From Thermoplasmatales archaeon (GTDB taxonomy: Archaea; Thermoplasmatota; E2; UBA202; DSCA01), in contig DSCA01000081.1 in assembly GCA_011049295.1 (NCBI GenBank), positions 1 through 10,819 of the forward strand: a stretch of DNA of 10,819 nucleotides, written 5' to 3'. Shown here in pieces: positions 1 to 5,873 of the stretch. Made by a program: the position numbers and the translations under genes. How positions within the stretch are numbered: the first letter of the stretch is position 1; the number at the start of each line of letters is the position of its first letter. The notes beneath the pieces are model-generated. The model did no database searches. It saw nothing but the letters and a program-made list of their open reading frames with translations, and was not told the DNA's origin.

Positions 1-4
1 AACC

Positions 5-29
5 GATAGGGTAAACTTCATTCCCTATC
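5..29. promoter_or_regulatory. Perfect 7-bp inverted repeat, function unknown
   Basis: GATAGGG at 5-11 pairs exactly with CCCTATC at 23-29 around an 11-nt loop. The repeat lies in the AT-rich leader about 110 nt before the ribbon-helix-helix gene. No T-run follows it on the plus strand, so it does not look like a terminator. It could be an operator or the end of a gene lying left of the window. That is inference; only the symmetry is seen. Confidence 0.3.
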
Positions 30-77
30 CCCTCCATATTATCAAGAGAATACAGAGCAAAAAAATGTTCCGAAAAA

Positions 78-93
78 TTGAGAGCTATCTCAA
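78..93. promoter_or_regulatory. 6-bp palindrome with 4-nt centre, possible operator
   Basis: TTGAGA at 78-83 and TCTCAA at 88-93 form a perfect inverted repeat around GCTA. An A/T-rich block at 92-103 follows and could serve as the TATA region of the downstream regulator gene. Ribbon-helix-helix proteins usually bind short inverted repeats next to their own promoters, so autoregulation is a reasonable guess. Read on the minus strand the hairpin is followed by TTTTT, so a terminator for a minus-strand transcript is the alternative. Confidence 0.3.
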
Positions 94-141
94 AAAAATT
101 TAATCTGACAAAGTCAAGATAATTTAACTATCTGCTCTCAT

Positions 142-318
142 GTGTACCCGACCAAGCATACATCGGTAGCCTTACCGGAGGCACTCCAGCAAGCGGCAGA
201 AGACACCATCGCCGCCCATCCCGAGCTGGGATACACAGCCATAGCCGAGTTCTGCAAGGATGCCATCAGAACCAAGATACTGGAGATGAATAATTCCAGT
301 CAGCAGCGAGGAGTATAA
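142..318 (+). CDS. Small ribbon-helix-helix DNA-binding protein
   Basis: This 58-residue protein is read from a GTG at 142 to TAA at 318. The first residues after the start (YPTKHTSVALPEAL) look like the single beta strand of a ribbon-helix-helix fold. They are followed by helix A (about residues 13-22), a turn with HPELGY (26-31), and helix B with AEFCKDAIRTKI (34-45). The HPELGY turn and the AEF..AIR pattern are typical of archaeal CopG/MetJ-like regulators, which act as dimers by placing the strand in the DNA major groove. There is no in-frame ATG, and a stop at 106-108 limits any extension, so GTG is the natural start. No Shine-Dalgarno sequence is visible. It probably represses its own promoter or a neighbour; the target is unknown. 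The family call is fairly firm, the exact start less so. Confidence 0.7.
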   Translation: MYPTKHTSVALPEALQQAAEDTIAAHPELGYTAIAEFCKDAIRTKILEMNNSSQQRGV

Positions 319-365
319 ACTGCTAATTCCAGGCTGGCTGCCCCAACCTGCGCATTGCTCCTGTG

Positions 366-397
366 CCTACTTTTAAAAACAATCGCATTCTACTTTT
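366..397. terminator. Oligo-T tracts in the gap between tail-to-tail genes
   Basis: The 134-nt gap 319-452 separates the convergent ends of the regulator gene and the small minus-strand gene. It holds the sequence CTACTTTT twice (367-374 and 390-397), and a T5 run on the minus strand at 375-379. Archaeal transcription often stops at oligo-T runs without a hairpin, so these could end both transcripts. I see no open reading frame or RNA gene in this gap. Confidence 0.3.
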
Positions 398-452
398 GAC
401 GTATTCGGCGCACCATTGGCTGCCACCAGGTGTCAGTGGGGGGCAGGGTCCT

Positions 453-755
453 CTACCCGAAAATCATGCCCATGCCCTCGCTGGCGCTCTCCTCCTCGTC
501 CCTGATTTTGTCGTAGATGGGCTGGGCGTCCGCCGGGTTGAGCTTGTCTCCCAGCTGGTGCTCATCCACCATGTCCTGGGCCCGCTGCAGGGCCTCCTCA
601 CTGCCCTCGATTTTGAAGTACACCACGTCTCCCACCATGCCCAGGGAGCGGGCATCGCGGAAGGTCAGACTCTGGCGGCTGATCAGGTCGTCCTGTTTCA
701 GTATTTCCAGCTCGCTTTCTTTCTCCTTGGGAATCTCGAATATTACGTATGCCAT
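453..755 (-). CDS. Small acidic protein of unknown function
   Basis: A 100-residue soluble protein that I do not recognise. It starts MAYVIFEIPKEKE and is rich in Glu and Asp, with an acidic tail (DEEESAS, then GMGMIFG). The likely pattern is strand (AYVIFEIP), helix, a middle segment SRQSLTFRDARSLG, a second strand (DVVYFKIEG) and a helix (SEEALQRAQDMV). This resembles a small alpha-beta ligand-binding or ACT-like fold, but that is only an impression. Reading can be extended to an ATG at 812, but that would run through the divergent promoter. The ATG at 755 sits 24-25 nt below the TATA-like CTTAAAGG (776-783), which fits a leaderless mRNA. An adjacent ATG at 758 is the alternative. It is divergent from the UPF0201 gene. 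Confidence 0.75.
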   Translation of the reverse strand: MAYVIFEIPKEKESELEILKQDDLISRQSLTFRDARSLGMVGDVVYFKIEGSEEALQRAQDMVDEHQLGDKLNPADAQPIYDKIRDEEESASEGMGMIFG

Positions 756-775
756 CATCAGCCCAATGTGCGCAT

Positions 776-801
776 CCTTTAAGAGCGTTGTGGTTTTAAA
801 G
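776..801. promoter_or_regulatory. Divergent promoter region with two TATA-like boxes
   Basis: TTTTAAAG at 794-801 is centred about 24 nt upstream of the plus-strand ATG at 821, the spacing expected for a TATA box giving a leaderless transcript. CTTAAAGG, read on the minus strand at 783-776, is centred about 24-25 nt upstream of the minus-strand ATG at 755. The near-palindromic box at 794-801 could also serve the minus strand with a short leader. No Shine-Dalgarno sequence precedes either start. Confidence 0.55.
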
Positions 802-820
802 GCCGGCTGCATATCCCTGC

Positions 821-1180
821 ATGGAGGTCAGCATTTCCGCCCCGGTTTCCGCCACCGAGGACCCGGAGAGAGTGAAGAGTGCCATCTGCAACCTGTTCCC
901 GGAGGCCGCTGTCCAGGCTCATCCCGACCGGCTGGAGGCCTCCGCCCATTCCCTGGACATGTTCAGGGAGTTGCTCAAAAAACAGCAGATACGGGACACC
1001 GCCCGCCAGGTGCTGCGCCACGCCCGCCGCGACCACCATCTGGCCTTTGCCCTCAACAAGCAGGCCGCCTACGCCGGCGCCGTTAACTTCGCCGTGGTGG
1101 GCCATCCCCTGGGGGTCATCCAGGTGACGGTGGAGGCCGAGGACCCGGAGGCCCTCATCGACTGGCTGACCGAGATTTAA
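821..1180 (+). CDS. UPF0201 (DUF54) family RNA-binding-type protein
   Basis: This 119-residue protein matches the archaeal UPF0201/DUF54 family. Hallmarks are ATEDPERV near residues 11-18, NLFPEA (24-29), the segment FRELLKKQQIRDTAR (48-62), FALNKQAAYAGAVNF (76-90), and the closing HPLGVIQV...DPEALIDWL (95-116). Members are small cytoplasmic archaeal proteins described as RNA-binding by fold; the molecular role is not established. Length is at the short end for the family. The ATG at 821 is preceded by a TATA-like box at 794-801 and no Shine-Dalgarno, so it is probably leaderless. Its TAA ends exactly where the RNase Z stop codon on the other strand begins. Confidence 0.88.
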   Translation: MEVSISAPVSATEDPERVKSAICNLFPEAAVQAHPDRLEASAHSLDMFRELLKKQQIRDTARQVLRHARRDHHLAFALNKQAAYAGAVNFAVVGHPLGVIQVTVEAEDPEALIDWLTEI

Positions 1181-2095
1181 TCACTTCTTCAGTTTTACCT
1201 CGGTGTGCAGGAAGTCGTGGGCCACGTAGGACTCCGGGAAGATCTCCTGGGCCTCCCTCTCCAGGGGCCGGGGGTCCGCGTAGCGGGGGCTGATGTGGGT
1301 CAGATACAGCCGCTCCACCTCTGCCTCCCGGGCAATCTGGGCGGCCTGCAGGGCCGTGGAATGGCCGTACTCGTTGGCCTTGTCCTCCAGCGAGGAATCG
1401 GTGGTGGCATCGTGGATGAGCACGTCGCTGTGCCGGGCGAAGTCTATCAGCGCCGGGTTGGGCATGGTGTCCCCGGAGAGGGTGATTTTGCGCCCCGGCC
1501 GGGGCTCGCCCAGCACCATGTCCGGGGTGATGGTTGAGCCGTTTACCTGCACGCTGTGCCCCCGCTGCAGCCGCCCGAACAGGGGCCCCTCGGGAACTCC
1601 CAGCTCCAGGGCGCGGGGCTTGTCGAAGCGTCCCGGCCGCGGGTCCTCCTCCAGACAGTAGGAGAGGGCAGGGAGGTTGTGCCGGGCTGCTATGCATGTC
1701 ACCCTGTAGCCGGGGAAGCGCACCTCGGCACCGGGGTCCAGGTCGTGGGCCACAATCTCGAAGGCGGGACGGAAGTAGCCCAGGTGGGTGCACTGGTGCA
1801 TCACCTGCTGCATGCCGGGGGGACCGTAGACGTGCAGGGGCGCCTCCCGGTCGTTGAGCTGGAAGGTCTGAATCAGGCCGGGCAGCCCCAGGAAGTGGTC
1901 ACCGTGGAAGTGGGTGATAAAGATGGCGGACACCTGCATGTAGCTGAGGGCGGACTTCTGCAGCTGGCGCTGGGTTCCCTCCCCGCAGTCGAACAGGAGG
2001 AGGTCGCTGCCCCGCTTTATGGCGGTGGAGGAGACGTTGCGCTCCGAGGAGGGCCAGGACCCCCCGGTCCCCAGGAAGTGGATGTACAACTGCAT
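1181..2095 (-). CDS. rnz: Ribonuclease Z, tRNA 3' processing endonuclease
   Basis: A 304-residue metallo-beta-lactamase-fold nuclease that cuts precursor tRNAs after the discriminator base, leaving a 3' end ready for CCA. The N-terminus carries LGTGG (8-12) and DCGEGTQRQL (36-45). The zinc motif HFHGDH is at 62-67, supplying H62, H64, D66 and H67. Later come AARHNLPALSY (third metal-ligand region), RPGRFDKPRALELGVPEGPLFG, PRPGRKITLSGDT with the bridging Asp, HDATT, and THISPRY with the final His. Spacing and length match the short bacterial/archaeal RNase Z. The ATG at 2095 is chosen because MQLYIHFLGTGG is the family start and a T-rich box (2115-2124) lies 24-25 nt upstream. An upstream ATG at 2167 would run into the purM promoter. 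Confidence 0.96.
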   Translation of the reverse strand: MQLYIHFLGTGGSWPSSERNVSSTAIKRGSDLLLFDCGEGTQRQLQKSALSYMQVSAIFITHFHGDHFLGLPGLIQTFQLNDREAPLHVYGPPGMQQVMHQCTHLGYFRPAFEIVAHDLDPGAEVRFPGYRVTCIAARHNLPALSYCLEEDPRPGRFDKPRALELGVPEGPLFGRLQRGHSVQVNGSTITPDMVLGEPRPGRKITLSGDTMPNPALIDFARHSDVLIHDATTDSSLEDKANEYGHSTALQAAQIAREAEVERLYLTHISPRYADPRPLEREAQEIFPESYVAHDFLHTEVKLKK

Positions 2096-2114
2096 GTTCA
2101 GACATGGGCTGACA

Positions 2115-2149
2115 GGTAAAAAACGTTGGGGCATCAATAAGCATAAAAG
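2115..2149. promoter_or_regulatory. Divergent rnz / purM promoter region
   Basis: On the plus strand CATAAAAG (2142-2149) is centred about 24-25 nt before the purM ATG at 2170. On the minus strand GTTTTTTACC (2124-2115) is centred at the same distance from the rnz ATG at 2095; a further T/A-rich stretch at 2135-2148 is an alternative. Neither start has a Shine-Dalgarno sequence, so both transcripts look leaderless. The whole space between the two start codons is 74 nt. Confidence 0.55.
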
Positions 2150-2169
2150 AAACCGCTGCATGTCCATTC

Positions 2170-3138
2170 ATGAAGCGCATGAGTTACGCCGACGCCGGAG
2201 TGGACATCGACCGGGAGGAGGAGGCGGTGCGGGACATCGTGGCCACGGCGGGGGGTGGGGAGGCGGTCTCCCTTGATGGCCACCGCCTGGTGCTGTGCAC
2301 GGACGGCGTGGGGTCCAAGGTGCTGGTGGCCAACGCCCTCCGGAAGTGGGACACGGTGGGCATCGACTGCGTGGCCATGAACGTCAACGACGCCCTGTGC
2401 ATGGGGGCCCGGCCCCTGGCCTTCGTGGACTACCTGGCCCTGGAGCATACCGATGCGGCCCTGGCCCACGAGGTGGCGGTGGGCCTCCGCCGGGGGGCGG
2501 ACCTGGCGGGTATCCCCATCATCGGGGGGGAGACGGCCACCCTGCCCGACATCATCCGGGGCTTTGACCTGGCGGGCACCTGCGTGGCAGTCATTGAGCA
2601 TGAGTTGCCCCGGCCCCTGCAGCCCGGCGACGTCATCGTGGGCCTGGCCAGCAGCGGCCTCCATTCCAACGGCTACACCCTGGCCCGCAGGGTGTTTGCG
2701 GACAACGGGATATCCTACCGGGACCGGCTGCCCGGTCTGTCGGCCTCCGTGGGCGAGCTGCTGCTGGAGCCCACCTGCATCTACGTGGCGGAGATTCTGG
2801 CCCTCCTGCGGGAGGTGCCGGTGAAGGGCATCGCCCACATCACGGGGAGCGGGCTGCGGAAAATGAAGCGGCTGTCCCCGGATGTTCAGTTTGCCCTCAC
2901 CCATCCCTTCCCTCCCCCGGACATTTTCACCGTCATGCAGGAGCTGGGAAACATCACCTCCCAGGAGATGTACCAGACCTTCAACATGGGGATGGGGATG
3001 GCGGTGGTGGTGGCCCCCGAGCACGTGGACCGGACCCTGGACGTCCTGGAGAGGCATTGCCCGGTGGAGGCCCGGGTGATGGGGGAGGTGCGAGAGGGAA
3101 AAGGAGTGGTGGTGCCCTCCCTGGGCCTGCACTACTGA
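2170..3138 (+). CDS. purM: Phosphoribosylformylglycinamidine cyclo-ligase (AIR synthase)
   Basis: This 322-residue enzyme closes formylglycinamidine ribonucleotide with ATP to make aminoimidazole ribonucleotide in purine synthesis (EC 6.3.3.1). Family signatures are in order: YADAGVDIDREEEAV (6-20), the nucleotide-site segment CTDGVGSKVLVA (43-54), DCVAMNVNDALCMGARPLAFVDYLA (66-90), GGETATLPDIIRGFDLAGTC (118-137), GLASSGLHSNGYTLAR (158-173), and a C-terminal HITGSG.. plus FNMGMGMAVVV region. It lacks any fused GARS or GART domain, and the length is normal for PurM. The ATG at 2170 fits a TATA box at 2142-2149 with no leader; an in-frame ATG at 2179 is less likely. Its TGA abuts the stop of the convergent DUF355 gene. 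No other pur gene is in view. Confidence 0.96.
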   Translation: MKRMSYADAGVDIDREEEAVRDIVATAGGGEAVSLDGHRLVLCTDGVGSKVLVANALRKWDTVGIDCVAMNVNDALCMGARPLAFVDYLALEHTDAALAHEVAVGLRRGADLAGIPIIGGETATLPDIIRGFDLAGTCVAVIEHELPRPLQPGDVIVGLASSGLHSNGYTLARRVFADNGISYRDRLPGLSASVGELLLEPTCIYVAEILALLREVPVKGIAHITGSGLRKMKRLSPDVQFALTHPFPPPDIFTVMQELGNITSQEMYQTFNMGMGMAVVVAPEHVDRTLDVLERHCPVEARVMGEVREGKGVVVPSLGLHY

Positions 3139-3630
3139 TTACCGCTTGTAGCCAATGGTGCGCAGAAAATCCTGGCGCTCCTCCACGTCCTCCGGGCCTT
3201 CCACGCCCCGGGGCATGTGTCCGTCGATGACCCCCAGGATGCCCCGGCCCCTTGTGCCGTTCACGCTGCTTTCCGCCACCAGCACGGTGGTGGGGTTGGC
3301 GGTGGCACAAAAAATGCGGCATACCTCGGGCACGTTTTTGATGGCGTTGAGGGCGCTGATGGGGAAGCAGTTTTTCATGAATATGATGAAGGAATGCCCG
3401 GCGCCGATGGCCAGGGCGTTGTCCACGGCCAGATTCTGCAGCTCGGGGTCGTTGCCCTCCGCCCGCACCAGGCAGGGTCCGGAGGCCTCGCAGAAGGCCA
3501 GGCCGAACGTGGCTCCTGGCACGTGCATCATGGCCTCGTAGAGGTCTTCCACCGTCTTGATGAAGTGGGACTGGCCCAGGATGAAGTTCATGTCCTGGTG
3601 CTTCTCTATGGGGACTTCTTTTAACTCCAT
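3139..3630 (-). CDS. DUF355 family protein, 'adenosine-specific kinase'
   Basis: A 163-residue protein with near-complete DUF355 family character: NFILGQSHFIKTVEDLYEAM (15-34), FGLAFCEASGPCLVRAEGND (42-61), AVDNALAIGAGHSFIIFMKN (68-87), LNAIKNVPEVCRIFCATANP (94-113), GRGILGVIDG (128-137) and a closing FLRTIGYK. The family is labelled adenosine-specific kinase, as I recall from ligand-bound structural work; enzyme activity is not well established, so a nucleoside or AMP-binding role is the safer statement. The ATG at 3630 has GGTGA (3639-3635) four nt upstream. An in-frame ATG at 3657 exists but lies upstream of that signal. It is convergent with purM, a purine gene, and downstream of tsr3, from which it may be partly co-transcribed. 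Confidence 0.9.
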   Translation of the reverse strand: MELKEVPIEKHQDMNFILGQSHFIKTVEDLYEAMMHVPGATFGLAFCEASGPCLVRAEGNDPELQNLAVDNALAIGAGHSFIIFMKNCFPISALNAIKNVPEVCRIFCATANPTTVLVAESSVNGTRGRGILGVIDGHMPRGVEGPEDVEERQDFLRTIGYKR

Positions 3631-3634
3631 TCTC

Positions 3635-3666
3635 TCACCATGCCTATATGGGGCCACGGTTTTTAA
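3635..3666 (-). promoter_or_regulatory. Shine-Dalgarno and TATA-like box before the DUF355 gene
   Basis: GGTGA at 3639-3635, read on the minus strand, can pair with the 16S rRNA 3' end and is spaced 4 nt from the ATG at 3630. A TTAAAAA box at 3666-3660 is centred about 33 nt upstream of the ATG, which would give a short leader of 7-8 nt. Unlike most genes here the start is not placed for a leaderless message, so this gene may use a short leader or be translated from the tsr3 transcript. Confidence 0.4.
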
Positions 3667-3669
3667 CGT

Positions 3670-4191
3670 TTAATCCCGCGGCGGCGGTACAAACGCCTGC
3701 ATCCGCCGTACCACCTCCCGGCTGCTCCCGGCGGTGCGGTAGGCCTCCAGCGGCTCGTGGTTGAGAGTCAGGAAATGCGGGCCCCACTTGAACTTGCCCA
3801 TGAGGAGGTGCGCCCCGGGGACGTCTCCCAGGATGTACAGGGCGGCGGCCAGGGCCTCGGCGGTGCTCAGCTGGGCTGGCCTGCCGTAGTTGACCGGGTT
3901 GGCGGCCACCAGGTAGGGAAGCGCCCGCCGGGCGGCGGTGGCGGGGAGGGAGGAAAACACCTCCTCGGCCTTTTTCCAGGAGCAGTCCACGGCGGCGATG
4001 CAGGAGCGCCGGCGGTCCTGGGGGGAGAGGGCCTTTTCCGCCCCGGGGCTGAGCACCACGGCGTGGTGGGGAATCTCCCGGGCGTGATGCACCTGGCGGG
4101 CCAGTCCGAACCTGGCCAGCCGGCGGGCGGTGCACTTTTTGCGGTCGTCCTGCCCTAGGTGGTAGATGAGCAGCTCGTAGCCGGCCTGCAC
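3670..4191 (-). CDS. tsr3: 16S rRNA aminocarboxypropyltransferase, Tsr3 family
   Basis: Tsr3 transfers the 3-amino-3-carboxypropyl group of S-adenosylmethionine to a hypermodified uridine in helix 31 of small-subunit rRNA. The 173-residue product shows the family's HLGQDDRKKCTARRLARFGLA (11-31), AVVLSPGAEKALSP (44-57), DCSW (69-72), RALPYLVAANPVNYGRP (89-105), LSTAEALAAALYI (108-120) and FKWGPHFLTLN (134-144). The last three blocks line the cofactor and active-site region. I start it at GTG 4191 because QAGYELLIYHLGQDD is the family's N-terminus and TTAATAAC (4218-4211) sits 23-24 nt upstream, fitting a leaderless GTG. Reading can be extended to ATGs at 4257 or 4410, but those residues are not family-like and overlap the divergent gene. 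Length is normal. Confidence 0.93.
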   Translation of the reverse strand: MQAGYELLIYHLGQDDRKKCTARRLARFGLARQVHHAREIPHHAVVLSPGAEKALSPQDRRRSCIAAVDCSWKKAEEVFSSLPATAARRALPYLVAANPVNYGRPAQLSTAEALAAALYILGDVPGAHLLMGKFKWGPHFLTLNHEPLEAYRTAGSSREVVRRMQAFVPPPRD

Positions 4192-4210
4192 ACGTCTAAA
4201 CCGGGCGGGT

Positions 4211-4245
4211 GTTATTAACCCATCGCCCGCCGCCAAATTATTTAT
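4211..4245. promoter_or_regulatory. Divergent tsr3 / M14 peptidase promoter region
   Basis: TTAATAAC on the minus strand (4218-4211) is placed for a leaderless tsr3 start at GTG 4191. On the plus strand the TTATTTAT box (4238-4245) is centred about 26 nt before the peptidase ATG at 4268. The 76-nt space between the two genes is the only AT-rich part of this neighbourhood. No regulator site is recognisable. Confidence 0.5.
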
Positions 4246-4267
4246 GGGGCCCGGCATTACAGGAAAC

Positions 4268-5857
4268 ATGAAGAAACTGCTGGCCCTGGCCCTGACCGCC
4301 CTGTTTCTGTGCTCCGCCGGCGGCTCATTTGTGCACACGGCGCAGGAGAGCATCCATGTCTCCCCGTTGTCTTCATCTGCCGGCGCTTCCCGGTACACCT
4401 TTCCCAGCAACTACTCCACCCTGGTGGGATGGTACCAGCGCCTGGAGGAAAACTACTCCGGATACCTGGAAGTATTCAAGGCCAACCAGCTCTACGGTAC
4501 CGGGGAGGTGGACGGGGGCTACGACCTGTACTACGTGCGCCTCACCAACGAGAGCACCGGCCTCAGCAAGCCCGAGGTTTTGTTCCTGGGCAGCCCCCAC
4601 GGCCCGGAGCAAATCGGCACCGTCTCCCTGTACTGGTTCACCGACTGGCTGCTCCGCCACGCCTTTCACCCCGGCTACGACCATCCCCAGCGGGACTGGC
4701 TGCGCTGGCTTCTCGACAACCGCGAGGTGTACGTGGAGGTCAGCCACAATCCCTGGGGGTTCGACCACCGGCGGCGGTGGGATGCCAACGGCTGGGACCT
4801 CAACCGGGAGGCCGACTACAACGGGCCCGGGGAGTGGGGCCCCCCCGAGCCCTGGGGCAGCGTGCAGGGACAGACCCTGGTCCGCTTCGTCAACAACCAC
4901 ACCATCCGCACCGGGTGCGACTTTCACGAGGGGCTGCGCAAGCTCATGTATCCCTGGTTCAACTCCCACTGGCTGGTCAAGGGAATCAGCCCCGTCACCC
5001 TTATGCCCTACAACTACGCCCCGCCCGACTTTTACTTCTACGACGTGGCCTCCCTGCGCTGCGCCGACTACATGGGGGACTTCGGGGGAGACCTCAACGC
5101 CTGGAACGTGGGGCCCATCCGGAGTTTCGTGGACCGCACGGAGGGGGCCCTGGTGGCCTGGGCCTACGGGGCGGACGTGGACCGCCATCCCGCCGAGCGC
5201 CGCTTCGTGCAGGACGGGCCCTATCCCGGGTCGGGCATCATGTGGCACCTGTACGAGGTGTACGACTATGAAAAGGACATCAACCGGTGGGATCTGCTGG
5301 GCGACGATACCACCCTGGGCTTCGGCATGGAGGTGAGACGCTTTTTGCTCCACCAGATCGACCTGGCCCAGCCCTACCTGCGCTGGCTGTCCGCCCCTGC
5401 CAACAACAGCGTCTTGGCTCCCGGCACCTACACCTTTTCCTGGCAGGTCAACGGCAGCCTGGTGGTGGACCACACCTCCCTGCAGTGGGGAACCCATCCG
5501 GACGTGGTCACCACCTATGACCATGAGACGGAGGACCACGACCGGTACCAGGGAAAATTCCGGGGGGGAACCGGGTGGGACGGCGCCCACAACGGCACCA
5601 CCCGGGGAACCGTCTACCGGGAGAATATAACCCTTGACCAGCCCGGCGACTACTACCTGGTGGCCAAGGCCATGGTGGACCAGCGCTACGGCACCGCCCA
5701 TGTCCCCCTGGTCTACGGGCGGGAGCCCTACCTGCGGCTGGTGAGGGAGCGCACCGACCCCGACTACCATGAGGTGCGCCCGGGCACCGACGGCATGGAG
5801 GAGGTGCAGGGCAGGCTGTGGTGGTACAGCCCGGTGCTCCACGTGACGGTGAGATAG
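4268..5857 (+). CDS. Secreted M14-family zinc carboxypeptidase with C-terminal beta domain
   Basis: A 529-residue exported protein. Residues 1-20 form a classic signal sequence (MKK, then LLALALTALFLCSAGG); the following Ser/Ala-rich stretch is likely a linker. The M14 catalytic set is visible: HGPE (H111, E114) for zinc, DLNR (N179, R180) for substrate, DFHEG (H220) as third zinc ligand, and GFGMEV with E355 as the general base. H220 to E355 is 135 residues, against 74 in bovine carboxypeptidase A, so there is an insertion rich in Tyr, Trp and Pro. From about 377 a beta-rich, Ig-like domain follows (PANNSVLAPGTYTFSW). About eight N-x-S/T sequons suggest surface glycosylation. The ATG at 4268 is preferred over 4244, which lies inside the TATA box. 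Its peptide substrate is unknown, and it may feed on extracellular protein. Confidence 0.88.
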   Translation: MKKLLALALTALFLCSAGGSFVHTAQESIHVSPLSSSAGASRYTFPSNYSTLVGWYQRLEENYSGYLEVFKANQLYGTGEVDGGYDLYYVRLTNESTGLSKPEVLFLGSPHGPEQIGTVSLYWFTDWLLRHAFHPGYDHPQRDWLRWLLDNREVYVEVSHNPWGFDHRRRWDANGWDLNREADYNGPGEWGPPEPWGSVQGQTLVRFVNNHTIRTGCDFHEGLRKLMYPWFNSHWLVKGISPVTLMPYNYAPPDFYFYDVASLRCADYMGDFGGDLNAWNVGPIRSFVDRTEGALVAWAYGADVDRHPAERRFVQDGPYPGSGIMWHLYEVYDYEKDINRWDLLGDDTTLGFGMEVRRFLLHQIDLAQPYLRWLSAPANNSVLAPGTYTFSWQVNGSLVVDHTSLQWGTHPDVVTTYDHETEDHDRYQGKFRGGTGWDGAHNGTTRGTVYRENITLDQPGDYYLVAKAMVDQRYGTAHVPLVYGREPYLRLVRERTDPDYHEVRPGTDGMEEVQGRLWWYSPVLHVTVR

Positions 5858-5873
5858 CGGCTCTCCTTGTTCC

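Noticed and set aside
740..765. Possible C/D box small RNA (CTGATGATGG near the start of the small gene)
   Set aside because: The C-box-like sequence lacks the leading purine, no D/C'/D' boxes follow at suitable spacing, and it coincides with the start codons of the gene.
363..782. Plus-strand frames across the small unknown gene
   Set aside because: Composition is typical of an antisense shadow (His/Leu/Val-rich), and the minus-strand product has a balanced, acidic, structured-looking sequence with a promoter at the right place.
2096..2167. N-terminal extension of RNase Z to ATG 2167
   Set aside because: The extra 24 residues are not part of the family, and they would be encoded by the divergent promoter region.
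2134..3132. 332-codon minus-strand frame across purM
   Set aside because: It is a His/Gly/Pro-rich shadow of purM, which is unmistakable on the other strand.
4373..5842. 489-codon minus-strand frame across the M14 peptidase
   Set aside because: It mirrors the peptidase codons, has low-complexity Val/Gly/His composition and no domain. The plus-strand frame has a signal peptide and complete M14 motifs.
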